Assembly: GCF_900115605.1 (NCBI RefSeq)
Contig: NZ_FOXC01000007.1
Coordinates: forward strand, 18,629-82,628
DNA from: Halolactibacillus halophilus
Lineage (GTDB): Bacteria > Bacillota > Bacilli > Bacillales > Amphibacillaceae
Direction of reading: 5' to 3'
Length of the DNA stretch: 64,000 nucleotides
Shown: piece by piece, positions 52,389 through 62,281 of the stretch
Layout of the letters: the number at the start of each line of letters is the position of its first letter
How positions within the stretch are numbered: the stretch's first letter is position 1
Made by a program: the position numbers and the translations under genes
Notes under the pieces: model-generated
What the model was told of the DNA's origin: nothing
The model's input: only the letters and a program-made list of their open reading frames with translations
Databases searched by the model: none

Positions 52389-53210
52389 TTGCTGGAAATA
52401 TCAAAGATATCCATTCAAAAAAAACGCACAGATCGTTATAATATTTTCTTTAAAGGCCCCAGTGGTAAAGATGAGTATGCTTTTAGTGTAGGAGAGGATA
52501 CACTGATTACAGAAGGTCTTCGTAAAGGGTTAACGCTTGATGATGTGAAGATAAATGAGTTAAAACGAAAAGATGACACAAATAAAGCATTTAATAAAGC
52601 AATTTATTATCTTGCGCAGCGAATGCGGTCTGAGCTAGAAGTCAGAGATCGTTTAGCTAAAGCTGATTACGACCCAGAACAAATTGATGTTGTCATTGCA
52701 AGATTATATAAAGAAAATCTATTGAATGAAAAAGTTTTTAGTGAGGCGTTTGTTTTAACTAAAAAGCAAACAACAATGAAAGGTCCAAGGGTTATTGAAA
52801 GAGAGCTAAAGGAAAAAGGAATAAAAGAAAAAGACCGACTTTACGGCCTTTCATTTTATAAAGAAACCGATGAGATTGAAAAGGTAGCTAAATGGATCGG
52901 GAAACAACATACTAAACAAAAAAAGCAATCACACAAGTTATTTAAATTAAAGCTTAAACAACAGCTAATGCAAAAAGGTTTTTCAAATGATGCAATTCAA
53001 ATAGCGATCGAAGAAAGTTTAGAAAAATTACCCGAAGAAGAAGAGTATCAAGCATGTTACTTACAAGGAGAGAAAATTTTAAAGAAAAAGATGCGGAAAT
53101 ATACCGGCTATGACTTAATACAGCATGTGAAAATGAGTCTTTATCAAAAAGGTTTTCCTATGGAACTTATTCAGCAATTTATCGATGAAAAAATAAAAAC
53201 AAGCGAGTGA
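52389..53210 (+). CDS. recX: Recombination regulator RecX
   Basis: A 273-residue RecX, which binds RecA filaments and limits or tunes recombination. The repeated three-helix units are visible: YLAQRMRSELEVRDRLAKADYD near residue 75, LYKENLLNEKVFSEAFV, LKLKQQLMQKGFSNDAIQIA near 190 and VKMSLYQKGFPMELIQQFI at the end. It starts at TTG 52389 with GGAGGTGA just upstream. The neighbourhood (yfhP, mutY) matches Bacillus. The hairpin of its terminator overlaps the last codons. Confidence 0.93.
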   Translation: MLEISKISIQKKRTDRYNIFFKGPSGKDEYAFSVGEDTLITEGLRKGLTLDDVKINELKRKDDTNKAFNKAIYYLAQRMRSELEVRDRLAKADYDPEQIDVVIARLYKENLLNEKVFSEAFVLTKKQTTMKGPRVIERELKEKGIKEKDRLYGLSFYKETDEIEKVAKWIGKQHTKQKKQSHKLFKLKLKQQLMQKGFSNDAIQIAIEESLEKLPEEEEYQACYLQGEKILKKKMRKYTGYDLIQHVKMSLYQKGFPMELIQQFIDEKIKTSE

Positions 53211-53238
53211 AGGTTAGCTTTCTCGCTTGTTTTTATTT
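53193..53238. terminator. Bidirectional terminator overlapping the end of recX
   Basis: AAAAACAAGCGAG pairs with CTCGCTTGTTTTT across a loop holding the recX stop codon. It also ends the convergent HAD gene. Confidence 0.85.
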
Positions 53239-54030
53239 TTATGCTAAATCTAAATCAATTAAATCAGTAATGGCCTCGTGAACGTGACGAACGACTTTTT
53301 GTGCGTGAGACCGTATAAAGATAGGTGCCTCTTGCATGGCATAACTGTAACCGGTAAAAGACAGCATGGATGTATCGTTAAAACTATCCCCAATTGATAC
53401 CGTTTGCTGGACATCTGTTTTTGTTCTCTTTAATAGTGCTTGTAATGCATGACTTTTATCAGCACCTTTAGGGACAACATCTAAACATTGTTGAGCTGAT
53501 AGAAAAGTAGAGATATCATGTGGGAAGAGTTGATTAATTTCTGTCTCTAGTGCTAATAGTGCTTCTGTATCTCCAAGTAACATGAATTTTGATGTAGCAA
53601 AGTCATGGTGTAAGGATTGTTTTAATTCAGGCTCAAAAACGAGTGGGGTTTTGAATAAAGGTTGTAATGTCTGAACTACTGGCATATCTTTTGCATAGTG
53701 AATATTATCAAAGTTAGATATGAGGCAAGGAAATTCGTGGCGGTGAAGGAAGTCAAAGAGCTTTACGCTCACATCATTTGAAAAGGTGTGTGAGTAAATT
53801 TCTTGATTATCTTTAGAAAAAGCAAAGGTTCCATTTTGACTGATGCGATGTCCGGTTATGTCTAATTCTTTAAAGACTGCCTGTACTTCACGGTCGGAAC
53901 GACCTGTTGCGATTGTGATGTCAACGCCTTGATGATATAAGTATTGTAAAGCTTGTTTATCCTCTTTCGTAATATAGCGGTTTTGTTTTAGTAATGTGCC
54001 ATCCAAATCGGTAGCAAACATTGTAATCAT
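53239..54030 (-). CDS. Cof-type HAD-superfamily phosphatase
   Basis: A 263-residue HAD-IIB phosphatase, a paralogue of the one at 1663. FATDLDGTLL at residue 5 holds the nucleophile, TIATGRSD near 39 is motif II, the lysine of KGADKSHAL is motif III, and SIGDSFNDTSMLSFTGYSYAM near 210 is motif IV. The substrate is unknown; sugar phosphates, flavin precursors or pyridoxal phosphate are handled by relatives. Start ATG 54030 behind AGAGGAGATAG. Single gene between two bidirectional terminators. Confidence 0.92.
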   Translation of the reverse strand: MITMFATDLDGTLLKQNRYITKEDKQALQYLYHQGVDITIATGRSDREVQAVFKELDITGHRISQNGTFAFSKDNQEIYSHTFSNDVSVKLFDFLHRHEFPCLISNFDNIHYAKDMPVVQTLQPLFKTPLVFEPELKQSLHHDFATSKFMLLGDTEALLALETEINQLFPHDISTFLSAQQCLDVVPKGADKSHALQALLKRTKTDVQQTVSIGDSFNDTSMLSFTGYSYAMQEAPIFIRSHAQKVVRHVHEAITDLIDLDLA

Positions 54031-54139
54031 ATGTTCTATCTCCTCTACAAAGTATTCATTTCATCAGAAGTAACCTGAGAATAGTATGGAATTTAAAGTT
54101 ATAGTCAAAGACTAGTATAGCTGAAAAAAATATAAAAAT

Positions 54140-54173
54140 AAAAGCAAAAGCCCAACGGAGCTTTTGCTTTTTT
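54140..54173. terminator. Terminator of the yfhP-like gene
   Basis: AAAAGCAAAAGC pairs with GCTTTTGCTTTTTT around CCAACGGA. T-runs are present on both strands. Confidence 0.88.
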
Positions 54174-54211
54174 GAAGCTTGTTAAATGCATATTGCTTGT
54201 ATGTGGCTTAG

Positions 54212-55189
54212 CTATTCCTCAATCAGCAACTTATCCTGTAATTTCTCTTCTGAGAAGACCCAACCGGTATAAGAACTAAGAATATCAAGGTTACCTGAAA
54301 TATTTACGACCGCGACAAATGGATAATGATCTTTGGCTCGGTAGCGTAAGTCAATAAACCGCACTTCAGTATAGTGATCATACTCTGTAATTTCATGTCG
54401 ATAAACGGAAGAAAATGATAAGAATGCTGCCACGTTTTTATCTGTTTTAGCGGTGGCGATTAACCGATTGTTTGGTAATGGAACACGATTATATTTATGG
54501 ACAATTTGAATTGTGCCACCGATAGAACGAGCGACATAAAAGCTGTCTTCGGTTGTAATGGCTAAACGCCAAATCCCTTGTTTAATAGTTGGTGATGCAT
54601 ACACGCCTTCTACGCTTCCAAAGTATAACGTTAATTTCTTGACCATTGTTTTCTTCTCTAAATAACGTTTGATATAATAAAAAATTAACAAAAAATATAT
54701 CGACAAGAAAACGATAGTTGGATCTAACCCAAGTCCCCATAAAACGAAACCAATGATATGCGCAACAAAAATAATGGGATCAAAGGTATTAATAAAACCA
54801 AGTGCAATCCAGCGATTAGAAAACGGTCGTAATGCTTGTGTACCGTATGCGTTAAAGATATCAACGAAAACGTGGATAACAACAGCAAGTGCCGTCCACC
54901 GATAGAGGATGCCGTAATCTAAGTTAGGAACTGCGACATAAATTAGGGCTGATATAAACCAACCCCAAAATAAGACAAGAGGAATAGAATGAGTAATCCC
55001 ACGGTGATGTCTTAAATAAACGGCATTACTTTTTAATTTAAGTACCGTATCAAAATCGGGTGCGTGTGAGCCAACAATTGTGCCAACTAAGACGGCACCG
55101 AATAAGACTGGATTTTCGGAAATGGCTGGGTCGGCTGTCGCAATCCCGCCGAGTGCGACCCCCATTGCAATATGTGTTGCCGTATCCAT
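54212..55189 (-). CDS. YfhP-like membrane-bound metal-dependent hydrolase
   Basis: A 325-residue protein of the YdjM/LexA-induced family. The N-terminal half is a membrane domain with metal-ligand motifs: MDTATHIAMG, GSHAPDFDTVLKL near residue 42, RHHRGITHSIPLVL near 58 and HVFVDIFNAYGTQ near 105. The C-terminal half is a soluble beta-rich domain facing the cytoplasm. Family members act on phospholipids or related substrates, but this one is uncharacterised. AAAGGAGTG sets ATG 55189. It is divergent from mutY, as in Bacillus yfhP-yfhQ. Confidence 0.88.
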   Translation of the reverse strand: MDTATHIAMGVALGGIATADPAISENPVLFGAVLVGTIVGSHAPDFDTVLKLKSNAVYLRHHRGITHSIPLVLFWGWFISALIYVAVPNLDYGILYRWTALAVVIHVFVDIFNAYGTQALRPFSNRWIALGFINTFDPIIFVAHIIGFVLWGLGLDPTIVFLSIYFLLIFYYIKRYLEKKTMVKKLTLYFGSVEGVYASPTIKQGIWRLAITTEDSFYVARSIGGTIQIVHKYNRVPLPNNRLIATAKTDKNVAAFLSFSSVYRHEITEYDHYTEVRFIDLRYRAKDHYPFVAVVNISGNLDILSSYTGWVFSEEKLQDKLLIEE

Positions 55190-55323
55190 ATGACTCACTC
55201 CTTTAAACTTACGTAAAAATAGACTATAGTTATTAGTAGCCATTTTTCTATGGGATTAAACCTGATACGGTATGATTTGATTAGAAAATACAAATGATAT
55301 AAACAGATGATGAGGAGAAAGTT

Positions 55324-56442
55324 ATGAAAAAACAAGAAAAAGAAGCGAACAAGAACAACCGCTATCTTGAGCAAGTTACACGGTTAGATGCTGTTGATTT
55401 TTTGTTGTTTCGTCAACAATTAGTTGAGTGGTATCAAACAATTAAGCGGGATCTGCCGTGGCGTAAAGACCAAGATCCTTATAAAGTTTGGGTGTCAGAA
55501 ATTATGTTGCAACAAACGCAAGTTGATACTGTGATCCCTTATTTTAATCACTTTATCAATAGGTTTCCAACACCTGCGGTGCTTGCAGAAGCAGATGAAG
55601 ATGAGGTATTAAAAGCGTGGGAAGGTCTTGGATATTATTCGCGGGCTAGAAACTTACATGCGGCCGTGAAAGAAGTAACGGCTAGTTATGGTGGTAAGGT
55701 ACCGACAGATAAAGAACAGTTGCAATCGCTTAAAGGCATTGGGCCATATACATTAGGCGCGATTATGAGTATAGCTTACGGTGAGCCAGAACCTGCCGTT
55801 GATGGCAATGTGATGCGCGTCTTGTCTCGGGTATTTATTATTGAACACGACATTAAAAAAGCAGCAACACGTAAAGTTTTTGAAGCCTTAGTAAGGCAAT
55901 TAATTGATCCGATACGTCCATCTGACTTTAATCAGGGGTTAATGGAACTCGGAGCACTTATTTGCAAGCCGGCTCAACCTAAATGCGAAAAATGCCCGCT
56001 TAAATCGGTTTGCTTAGCTCATAAACAAGGTATTGAAACGACACTACCTATTAAAACAAAAGCTAAAAAACAGCGACAAGAACAATTCTATGTGCCAGTT
56101 ATTGAATCACCTGATGGCCATGTATTAATTGAAAAACGCCCAAGTGAAGGATTGCTTGCGAATTTATACCAATTCCCAATGGTTGAACAGTCGCAAACAG
56201 ACAGAGAATTGCTTAGGGATTACGTAGCCGCACAGTACCAGTACCAATCATCACTGCAAGAATATAAACAATTGCAACCAGTCAAGCATGTGTTTAGTCA
56301 TTTAATTTGGTCACTTGTACCAGTTAAATTTACGACAACGACGACATTTCTAGTCGAAGAACACCAGCAATGGGTAAAAAAAGATGCACTTAGTCAATTT
56401 GCTTTTCCGGTTCCACATCAAAAAATCATAAAACAACTTTAA
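55324..56442 (+). CDS. mutY: Adenine DNA glycosylase
   Basis: A 372-residue MutY, which removes adenine mispaired with 8-oxoguanine. The helix-hairpin-helix is LKGIGPYTLGAIMSIAYG with the catalytic aspartate in AVDGNVMRV near residue 160; the catalytic glutamate lies in SEIMLQQTQVDTV. The [4Fe-4S] cluster cysteines are C-x6-C-x2-C-x5-C (CKPAQPKCEKCPLKSVC near 220). The C-terminal NUDIX-like domain recognises 8-oxoG. Start ATG 55324 with GAGGAGAAAG. The N-terminus is about 20 residues longer than usual and charged. Confidence 0.95.
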   Translation: MKKQEKEANKNNRYLEQVTRLDAVDFLLFRQQLVEWYQTIKRDLPWRKDQDPYKVWVSEIMLQQTQVDTVIPYFNHFINRFPTPAVLAEADEDEVLKAWEGLGYYSRARNLHAAVKEVTASYGGKVPTDKEQLQSLKGIGPYTLGAIMSIAYGEPEPAVDGNVMRVLSRVFIIEHDIKKAATRKVFEALVRQLIDPIRPSDFNQGLMELGALICKPAQPKCEKCPLKSVCLAHKQGIETTLPIKTKAKKQRQEQFYVPVIESPDGHVLIEKRPSEGLLANLYQFPMVEQSQTDRELLRDYVAAQYQYQSSLQEYKQLQPVKHVFSHLIWSLVPVKFTTTTTFLVEEHQQWVKKDALSQFAFPVPHQKIIKQL

Positions 56443-56452
56443 TGATGCAGGC

Positions 56453-56477
56453 TTATTTTTACGCTCTAAGGCGATAA
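56453..56477 (+). repeat. Partial repeat element, copy D
   Basis: TTATTTTTACGCTCTAAGGCGATAA resembles the 3' end of copies A to C (TTCGCTCTAAG of A, GCGATAAA of B and C) but the stem-loop half is missing. An inverted repeat CACACGTT (56478-56485) / AACGTGTG (56523-56530) starts right after it. Confidence 0.4.
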
Positions 56478-56692
56478 CACACGTTACAAAAGAAAGAAGA
56501 ATGTTAATGAAACTAGGGAGTCAACGTGTGCGACATACATATAGAGAGTCGAATAGCTATTAGTATGCAAACTGTTTCTTTAACTAAATGGCGTAACTAT
56601 CTAGAAATTTCAAAGCTTATGATTTCAATTTTAACTTAAAATCGTTATAATAAGAGAGATAAATGAGATTATGATTAAGAAAGGAAGATAGG

Positions 56693-57220
56693 ATGCCTGG
56701 CCCAAAAATCGGTCGACCAGTTAAAATTAAAAGTTATAAACATAATGGGCAGCTCCATCGAACCTGGCAAGAAACGACTGTATTAAAAGCAACGAGTACG
56801 AAAATTATTGGTGCGAATGATCGTACCCGCGTGGTTGAAAGTAACGGCCGCTCGTGGTTGACTCGTGAACCAGCGATTTGTTTTTTTTACACTAAACATT
56901 GGTTTAATGTGATCAGTATGCTTCGTTCAGATGGAATTCATTATTACTGTAATATCAGCTCACCTTTCGTTTATGAAGATCAAGCCATCAAATATATCGA
57001 TTATGATCTTGATGTAAAAGTCTTTCCAGACATGACTTACACACTCTTAGATGAAGATGAGTATGAACTACACGGAAAGGAAATGAACTATCCAGGTAAG
57101 ATGGATAAAATCTTATGGGACAGTGTGGATGAATTAACCCGCATGATTAGACAGCGTAAAGGTCCATTTTCTCATGAGACGATTGAACAATTGTATGAAC
57201 TATTTTTAACTTACAGATAA
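56693..57220 (+). CDS. DUF402 nucleoside tri/diphosphatase (YgaC-like)
   Basis: A 175-residue DUF402 protein. [20 protein letters not shown], then [27 protein letters not shown] and [31 protein letters not shown] are the family blocks, with the metal-binding acidic residues in DYDLDVKV and LLDEDEYE. Homologues from Staphylococcus and Bacillus hydrolyse nucleoside tri- and diphosphates. It lies in the conserved mutY-ygaC-gsaB-perR neighbourhood. Start ATG 56693 behind AAAGGAAG; a strong bidirectional terminator follows. Confidence 0.92.
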   Translation: MPGPKIGRPVKIKSYKHNGQLHRTWQETTVLKATSTKIIGANDRTRVVESNGRSWLTREPAICFFYTKHWFNVISMLRSDGIHYYCNISSPFVYEDQAIKYIDYDLDVKVFPDMTYTLLDEDEYELHGKEMNYPGKMDKILWDSVDELTRMIRQRKGPFSHETIEQLYELFLTYR

Positions 57221-57257
57221 AAAAACGCGAAGCTTTTAGTAAGCTTCGCGTTTTTTT
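57219..57257. terminator. Bidirectional terminator
   Basis: AAAAAACGCGAAGCTT pairs with AAGCTTCGCGTTTTTT, between the DUF402 gene and the convergent ArAE gene. Confidence 0.92.
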
Positions 57258-57284
57258 CTTTAACATTTAGATAATGTGTCATGA

Positions 57285-58379
57285 TTAACTCGTATGTTTA
57301 TTCTCTAAGTCACGGTGCTTAGGAATAATATCAAGTTTCTCATTACCATGGAATTGATCGTAACTATTCAATAATTTTTGTAAATGCGAGAGGTCTTGAT
57401 GATAATTCATCAACATGGATGCCAGCGGTAAAAAGATTAAGTAATCCATTTCATTTTTTTGATAGAGCTCCAACAATTGATCAACAATATCAGGAATGTT
57501 AGATTCATTTAAATGTTGATACTCTTTATCTTTTCCACGTTTAATCTTTCGCATAAAACCAAGCATAATGTGTTCATGAGCATGAATAACAATATCAATC
57601 TCATGTATGAGTCGGCGTTGTAAATCTTCTGGCATGAGTTTTGCACGATTGTCGACCTTTTGAATTGAGCGCAACACACGGAAACTTCGATGAGTCGTTT
57701 TAATTAATTGACGAAAGACAACGAGTTTACGCGCCCGCACAGGGTGCTTCTTTTTTCGGTAGACGTGCTCTTCTGAGAACAAAGCATACAATTCATCCAT
57801 TCGACGTAATTCTTTCTCAATCCGTGACATTTCCTTTTTTAAAGAAGGATCATCAGATAAATGGCGAGTCGTAATTCTTAACCATTTAAGAATTTCTGTT
57901 GTAATTTGATTGATTTGTTGGAATAGTGTTGTTTCATAACGTGGTGGTATGAATAATAAATTAACTAAAAAAGCAGAGAAAATACCGAGCATGAGCGAAG
58001 AAAATCGCAATAAGCCAAATAGATAGATCGGCATGGTAGTTGTCTCCATAACTGAAATTACCGCAATTAAGGCGATGGATACGGCACTTTTCTCGATTTT
58101 CAAGAAGCGACATAGGCTAATAACAAACATAACTGATAAACCAACGATAATTGGATTGTTACCTAAAAGATAAGCAAAAGTAATCGATATTGTCACACCG
58201 ATAAAGTTTGCTTGTAGTTGTTTAAGTGTAGTGATATAGGACTGATAAATAGACGGTTGAATCGCAAAGACGGCTGCGAATCCTGCAAAAACAGTCGATG
58301 GAAAGCCGATGAGCGCAGCCGCATAAAGGGCAATGGCGACAGCAAGGCCCGTTTTAAACATACGTGCTCCTAAACGCAT
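57285..58379 (-). CDS. Aromatic acid exporter (ArAE/FUSC) family protein
   Basis: A 364-residue protein. Six hydrophobic segments fill residues 8-150 (RMFKTGLAVAIALYAAALIG, VFAGFAAVFAIQPSIYQSY, IGVTISITFAYLLGNNP), followed by a cytoplasmic helical domain of about 200 residues rich in Arg, Lys and Glu. This is the layout of the aromatic acid exporter family; the cargo is not known. ATG 58379 gives the conserved start MRLGARMFKTG; a second ATG six codons later has an equally good ribosome site (TTAGGAG). A large hairpin lies in its 5' leader. Confidence 0.85.
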   Translation of the reverse strand: MRLGARMFKTGLAVAIALYAAALIGFPSTVFAGFAAVFAIQPSIYQSYITTLKQLQANFIGVTISITFAYLLGNNPIIVGLSVMFVISLCRFLKIEKSAVSIALIAVISVMETTTMPIYLFGLLRFSSLMLGIFSAFLVNLLFIPPRYETTLFQQINQITTEILKWLRITTRHLSDDPSLKKEMSRIEKELRRMDELYALFSEEHVYRKKKHPVRARKLVVFRQLIKTTHRSFRVLRSIQKVDNRAKLMPEDLQRRLIHEIDIVIHAHEHIMLGFMRKIKRGKDKEYQHLNESNIPDIVDQLLELYQKNEMDYLIFLPLASMLMNYHQDLSHLQKLLNSYDQFHGNEKLDIIPKHRDLENKHTS

Positions 58380-58446
58380 GTGAGGTCTAGCTCCCTTCTA
58401 AAAAAACGTTGATAGTAGTATATTGCCAATATTTCTGATGTATAAA

Positions 58447-58497
58447 CAAAAAGGGACCTTTTCGGTAGAGAAACAAAGTTTCTCCTCTGAAAAGGCC
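58447..58497 (-). terminator. Large hairpin between hemL and the ArAE gene
   Basis: On the minus strand GGCCTTTTC pairs with GAAAAGGTCC and, inside, GGAGAAAC pairs with GTTTCTC around TTT; a CTTTTT run follows. It is 168 bp after hemL and 68 bp before the ArAE start, so it may be the hemL terminator or an attenuator for the exporter. Confidence 0.65.
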
Positions 58498-58664
58498 AAG
58501 AACTTTCATGCTTTGAAGGGAAGTCATACAAAATTGACAAAAATAAAGCATGAGTTGAAATATAAAATTTCATAGTAACTATAGCATATTCAGAATAAAT
58601 TATCAATTCAAAAATTAATAAATATTCATAATCGTGTATATTTATAGCGGTTTAGTAATTAGTT

Positions 58665-59963
58665 TTAATTCTCCTGCATTTTGCTGAAAGCGTAATCAAC
58701 CGCTTCTAATGTTTGATTGATTTCTTTATCCGTATGCGTGATGGTTAAAAACCAAGCCTCATATTTAGAAGGCGCTAAATTAATACCTTGTTCTAACATG
58801 AGATGGAAAAACTCACCGAACTTTTCGGTATCAGTTGCTGCTGCGTCTGCATAGTTTCTAATTATATTATTCGTAAAATATACAGTTAGAGCACCTTTTA
58901 GCCGATTAATGGTAATCTCAATCTCATGATTTTTGGCATGTGCTAGAATACCTTCTTCTAAGCGTAGTCCTAACCGGTCCATCTCATCATAAATTCCATC
59001 TTCCTTGAGTACTTCTAAACAAGCAATTCCGGCTCGCATTGATAGCGGGTTACCTGCCATTGTACCAGCTTGATAGGCTGGTCCAAGTGGGGCTACTTGT
59101 TCCATAATATCCACCCGGCCGCCGTAAGCACCAATCGGTAAACCACCACCAATGACTTTTCCTAGAGCAGTTAAGTCAGGCTCAATATTATATAGCTGTT
59201 GAGCACTTCCATAGGTGAAGCGGAAGGCGGTAATAACCTCGTCGTAAATAACGAGTGAACCATTCTCATGTGTTAACTGATTAACGGCCTTTAAAAAGCC
59301 CGGGTCAGGCTCGACAATCCCAAAATTACCGACAATGGGTTCGACGAGTACACAAGCAACCTCTTCACCCCAGAGTCTTAGGGCCTCTTTGTAAGCTTCG
59401 AGATCATTAAAAGGTACGGTAATGACTTCGCTTGCCGTCCCTTTAGTCACGCCAGCTGAATCAGGATTTCCTAATGTTGAAGGACCTGATCCTGCTTGGA
59501 CAAGAACAATGTCGCTGTGACCATGATAACAACCGGCAAACTTAATTACTTTTTCACGCTTGGTGTAGGCACGAGCAACGCGAATCGTTGTCATAACAGC
59601 TTCTGTTCCGGAATTGACGAAGCGAACTTTCTCTAACGAAGGAATTGCCTCTTTTAACATTTTCGCGAAAGTGTTTTCCAACTCGGTTGGTGTACCGTAG
59701 AGTACACCTTTAGCTGCTTGGTCTTGAATGGCTTCGGTAATATGGGGATGGGCATGACCGGTGACAATTGGACCGTAGGCAGCGAGAAAATCTATATACT
59801 CATTATCATCGACATCGTAAAAGTAAGGGCCGCTCCCATATTTCATGTAAACAGGTGTGCCACCTCCTACACCTTTATAAGCACGAGACGGTGAATTAAC
59901 TCCGCCGACAATATGGTGTTGAGCTTCTTCATGTAAACTTTCTGACTGTGTGTGTTTCATCAT
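58665..59963 (-). CDS. gsaB: Glutamate-1-semialdehyde 2,1-aminomutase (GsaB/HemL)
   Basis: A 432-residue PLP enzyme converting glutamate-1-semialdehyde to 5-aminolevulinate for tetrapyrrole synthesis. Landmarks are [50 protein letters not shown], the PLP aspartate in [10 protein letters not shown] and the Schiff-base lysine in [17 protein letters not shown] near residue 270. GGAGGTC sets the start at ATG 59963. Its place beside bcp and perR, not in a hem operon, matches the Bacillus gsaB paralogue, so a hemL may exist elsewhere. Confidence 0.94.
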   Translation of the reverse strand: MMKHTQSESLHEEAQHHIVGGVNSPSRAYKGVGGGTPVYMKYGSGPYFYDVDDNEYIDFLAAYGPIVTGHAHPHITEAIQDQAAKGVLYGTPTELENTFAKMLKEAIPSLEKVRFVNSGTEAVMTTIRVARAYTKREKVIKFAGCYHGHSDIVLVQAGSGPSTLGNPDSAGVTKGTASEVITVPFNDLEAYKEALRLWGEEVACVLVEPIVGNFGIVEPDPGFLKAVNQLTHENGSLVIYDEVITAFRFTYGSAQQLYNIEPDLTALGKVIGGGLPIGAYGGRVDIMEQVAPLGPAYQAGTMAGNPLSMRAGIACLEVLKEDGIYDEMDRLGLRLEEGILAHAKNHEIEITINRLKGALTVYFTNNIIRNYADAAATDTEKFGEFFHLMLEQGINLAPSKYEAWFLTITHTDKEINQTLEAVDYAFSKMQEN

Positions 59964-60133
59964 TATGACCTCCAAAATTTAAAAACTTGAATTCTATTAT
60001 ACATGAAAAAATAATACTAAGAGATAAGTATGTAAATAATTTCTCGTGATGAAGGGTTTAGTTTTTATACTGACGGGTAAATTAATTATTAGTGAATCCA
60101 AATGGTTTTATTAAAAAACTGAGGTGGTGGGAA

Positions 60134-60583
60134 ATGGCTGATTTAGATGTCGCTCAATATATTGCGTCACATGATGAGAAGTGGCAAGAAGCTTTTTTAA
60201 GCTTATATGAAACAGTTAAGGCACATATTCCTAAGGGGTTTAGTGAAACCATGCAGTATGGTATGCCAAGCTTTGTCGTTCCGTTAGATATCTATCCTGC
60301 AGGTTATTTACGCGATAATATAACCCCGTTGCCATTTATAAGTTTGGCTATTCAAAAGCGGCATATTGCCTTCTACCATATGGGGATTTATACAGATAAG
60401 GATTTACTTGAATGGTTCGAAGAGGCGTATCCAGATCATATCAAGACAAAGTTAAATATGGGTAAAAGCTGTATTCGCTTTACTAATCCGAAGACAATGC
60501 CATTTGAATTAATCGCTGAACTTGTAAGTAAGGTTTCGGTTGAAGAGTGGATTGAGCAATATGAAAACTCGGGAAGAAAATAA
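60134..60583 (+). CDS. DUF1801 / YdhG-like protein
   Basis: A 149-residue DUF1801 family protein. Landmarks are VAQYIASHDEKWQEAFLSLYETVKAHIPKGFSETMQYGMPSFVV at the start, LAIQKRHIAFYHMGIY in the middle and GKSCIRFTNPKTMPFELIAELV near the end. The family includes frataxin-like iron chaperones such as Bacillus Fra (YdhG), so a role in iron delivery is possible but unproven. GAGGTGGTGG places the start at ATG 60134 rather than 60092. It is divergent from gsaB and precedes bcp. Confidence 0.82.
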   Translation: MADLDVAQYIASHDEKWQEAFLSLYETVKAHIPKGFSETMQYGMPSFVVPLDIYPAGYLRDNITPLPFISLAIQKRHIAFYHMGIYTDKDLLEWFEEAYPDHIKTKLNMGKSCIRFTNPKTMPFELIAELVSKVSVEEWIEQYENSGRK

Positions 60584-60648
60584 ACCATGGGCTTATTTTG
60601 TGATTACTCGTGCTAATTAATAATACTATATAGAAGGAGATGGACTAA

Positions 60649-61113
60649 ATGACTGTAACAATCGGAAGTGAAGTACCTAAATTACCAATCATCACAAGTG
60701 AAGGTGATGAAATATCATTAAATGATTTTAAAGGTAAGAAATTGGTGTTATATTTCTATCCGAAAGATGAGACGCCTGGTTGTACGGAAGAGGCGTGTGC
60801 TTTCCGTGATTTACATGATGAATTTGAAAAGGTGGGTGCTGAGGTTATTGGTGTGAGTCCCGATTCAAAAGAAAGTCATGAGAAATTCAAGAAAGATCAT
60901 GATCTTGCATTTTCATTAATTGTGGATGAAAAGCATCGTCTTGCTGATGAATTTGGCGTATGGATCTTAAAAGAAAAAGAAGATAAAGCGTATCACGGTA
61001 ATGAACGGTCCACATTTATTATCGATGAGAAAGGGATCATTAGAAAGGAATTCCGCGGTGTATCGGTACCAGGACATGCGGATGAAATATTAGCAGAATT
61101 AAAAAACATGTAA
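60649..61113 (+). CDS. bcp: Thioredoxin-dependent peroxiredoxin (Bcp/PrxQ)
   Basis: A 154-residue peroxiredoxin of the PrxQ type. The peroxidatic cysteine is the first in YPKDETPGCTEEACAFRD (near residue 45) and the resolving cysteine is five residues on. It reduces hydrogen peroxide and organic peroxides with thioredoxin. Length and synteny (gsaB-bcp-perR) agree with Bacillus ygaF. Ribosome site AGAAGGAGATG before ATG 60649. No PerR box was found directly upstream. Confidence 0.95.
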   Translation: MTVTIGSEVPKLPIITSEGDEISLNDFKGKKLVLYFYPKDETPGCTEEACAFRDLHDEFEKVGAEVIGVSPDSKESHEKFKKDHDLAFSLIVDEKHRLADEFGVWILKEKEDKAYHGNERSTFIIDEKGIIRKEFRGVSVPGHADEILAELKNM

Positions 61114-61331
61114 GAGTATTGCCGTTAGCAGAAGTGCTAGCGGCATAGTTTTGCTACGAAGTCGGCTGATATCAGTTCTTTTCATTCAAGTGAATGAAGG
61201 TTATAATTATAAACAACAGCCGGTGCAAAAGGTATAAGGTTCTCATATTCTAGAAAGTGGGTAAAGAATAATGAGAGCGAAATGAATGATAAGCATTAGA
61301 ATTTATAGAATGAATAGTTAGGATGAGAGCG

Positions 61332-62279
61332 ATGCAAGTAATTTCAACTACGCGATTAACGGAAAATCTAGAACAACAATTGATTAATCATTATCCAGAG
61401 GTTACTTTTCACTTCAATTCATCGATTGAAACAGTTAAAGATTTAAATGAAGCGGATATATTATTAACCTATGGTGAAGACATAACGGAATCAATATTAG
61501 AACAAGCAACACAACTTAAATGGATTATGGTTATGTCTGCTGGGGTAGACGAGATGCCTCTGGCACGGATCGAGGCGCAAAACATTCAGGTAACAAATGC
61601 TAGGGGAATACATAAACATCCAATGAGTGAATACGCGATGGCAATGTTACTCGGCCATTACCGAGAGATGTTTACTTTTTATGAGCAACAAAAACAACAT
61701 AAGTGGCATCAACAAGTTAAAACGAAAGAAATCAATCGCCGGAAGATGACAATCATCGGAGCTGGAGCGATTGGTGAAGAGTTGGCACGTTTAGCCCAAG
61801 CGTTTTATATTGAAACAACAGCGGTAACGAGATCTGGTGGTAAACGGAACAACTTTGATTCCAGTATGACATTAAATCAGGTTGAAAAAGCACTAAACGA
61901 CAGTGATTTTGTTGTTTCAATCTTGCCGAGTACAGAACAAACGCGCCCGTTTTATCAATCACATCATTTTAAGTCCATGAAATCATCTGCGATCTTTTTA
62001 AACATGGGACGTGGTGATGTTGTAGAGACGGATGTACTAATCAAGGCCTTAGATGAGGGAGAGATTGATCATGCTATTTTAGATGTCGCACCGCTTGAAC
62101 CTTTACCAGAAGAACATCCATTTTGGGATCATGAAAAAATAACACTGACACCACACATTTCTGGTAAATCATCACAATACTTACAGAGAGCCATTGAAAT
62201 TTTTGAAGACAACTTGTCACAGTATCTGATTGACGGGATACTCACTGTTAACCAGATTGATTTAAAAAGGGGGTATTAA
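61332..62279 (+). CDS. D-isomer 2-hydroxyacid dehydrogenase family protein
   Basis: A 315-residue NAD-dependent dehydrogenase. The Rossmann motif IGAGAIGEELARLAQAF lies near residue 142, with catalytic residues in NMGRGDVVETD (arginine), APLEPLPEEHPFW (glutamate) and TPHISGKS (histidine). It may reduce a 2-keto acid to a D-hydroxy acid; the substrate is open. The ATG at 61323 is within the purine-rich ribosome region TTAGGATGAG, so ATG 61332 is preferred. The adenosyltransferase gene begins 2 bp after its stop, so the two are one operon. Confidence 0.9.
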   Translation: MQVISTTRLTENLEQQLINHYPEVTFHFNSSIETVKDLNEADILLTYGEDITESILEQATQLKWIMVMSAGVDEMPLARIEAQNIQVTNARGIHKHPMSEYAMAMLLGHYREMFTFYEQQKQHKWHQQVKTKEINRRKMTIIGAGAIGEELARLAQAFYIETTAVTRSGGKRNNFDSSMTLNQVEKALNDSDFVVSILPSTEQTRPFYQSHHFKSMKSSAIFLNMGRGDVVETDVLIKALDEGEIDHAILDVAPLEPLPEEHPFWDHEKITLTPHISGKSSQYLQRAIEIFEDNLSQYLIDGILTVNQIDLKRGY

Positions 62280-62281
62280 AC

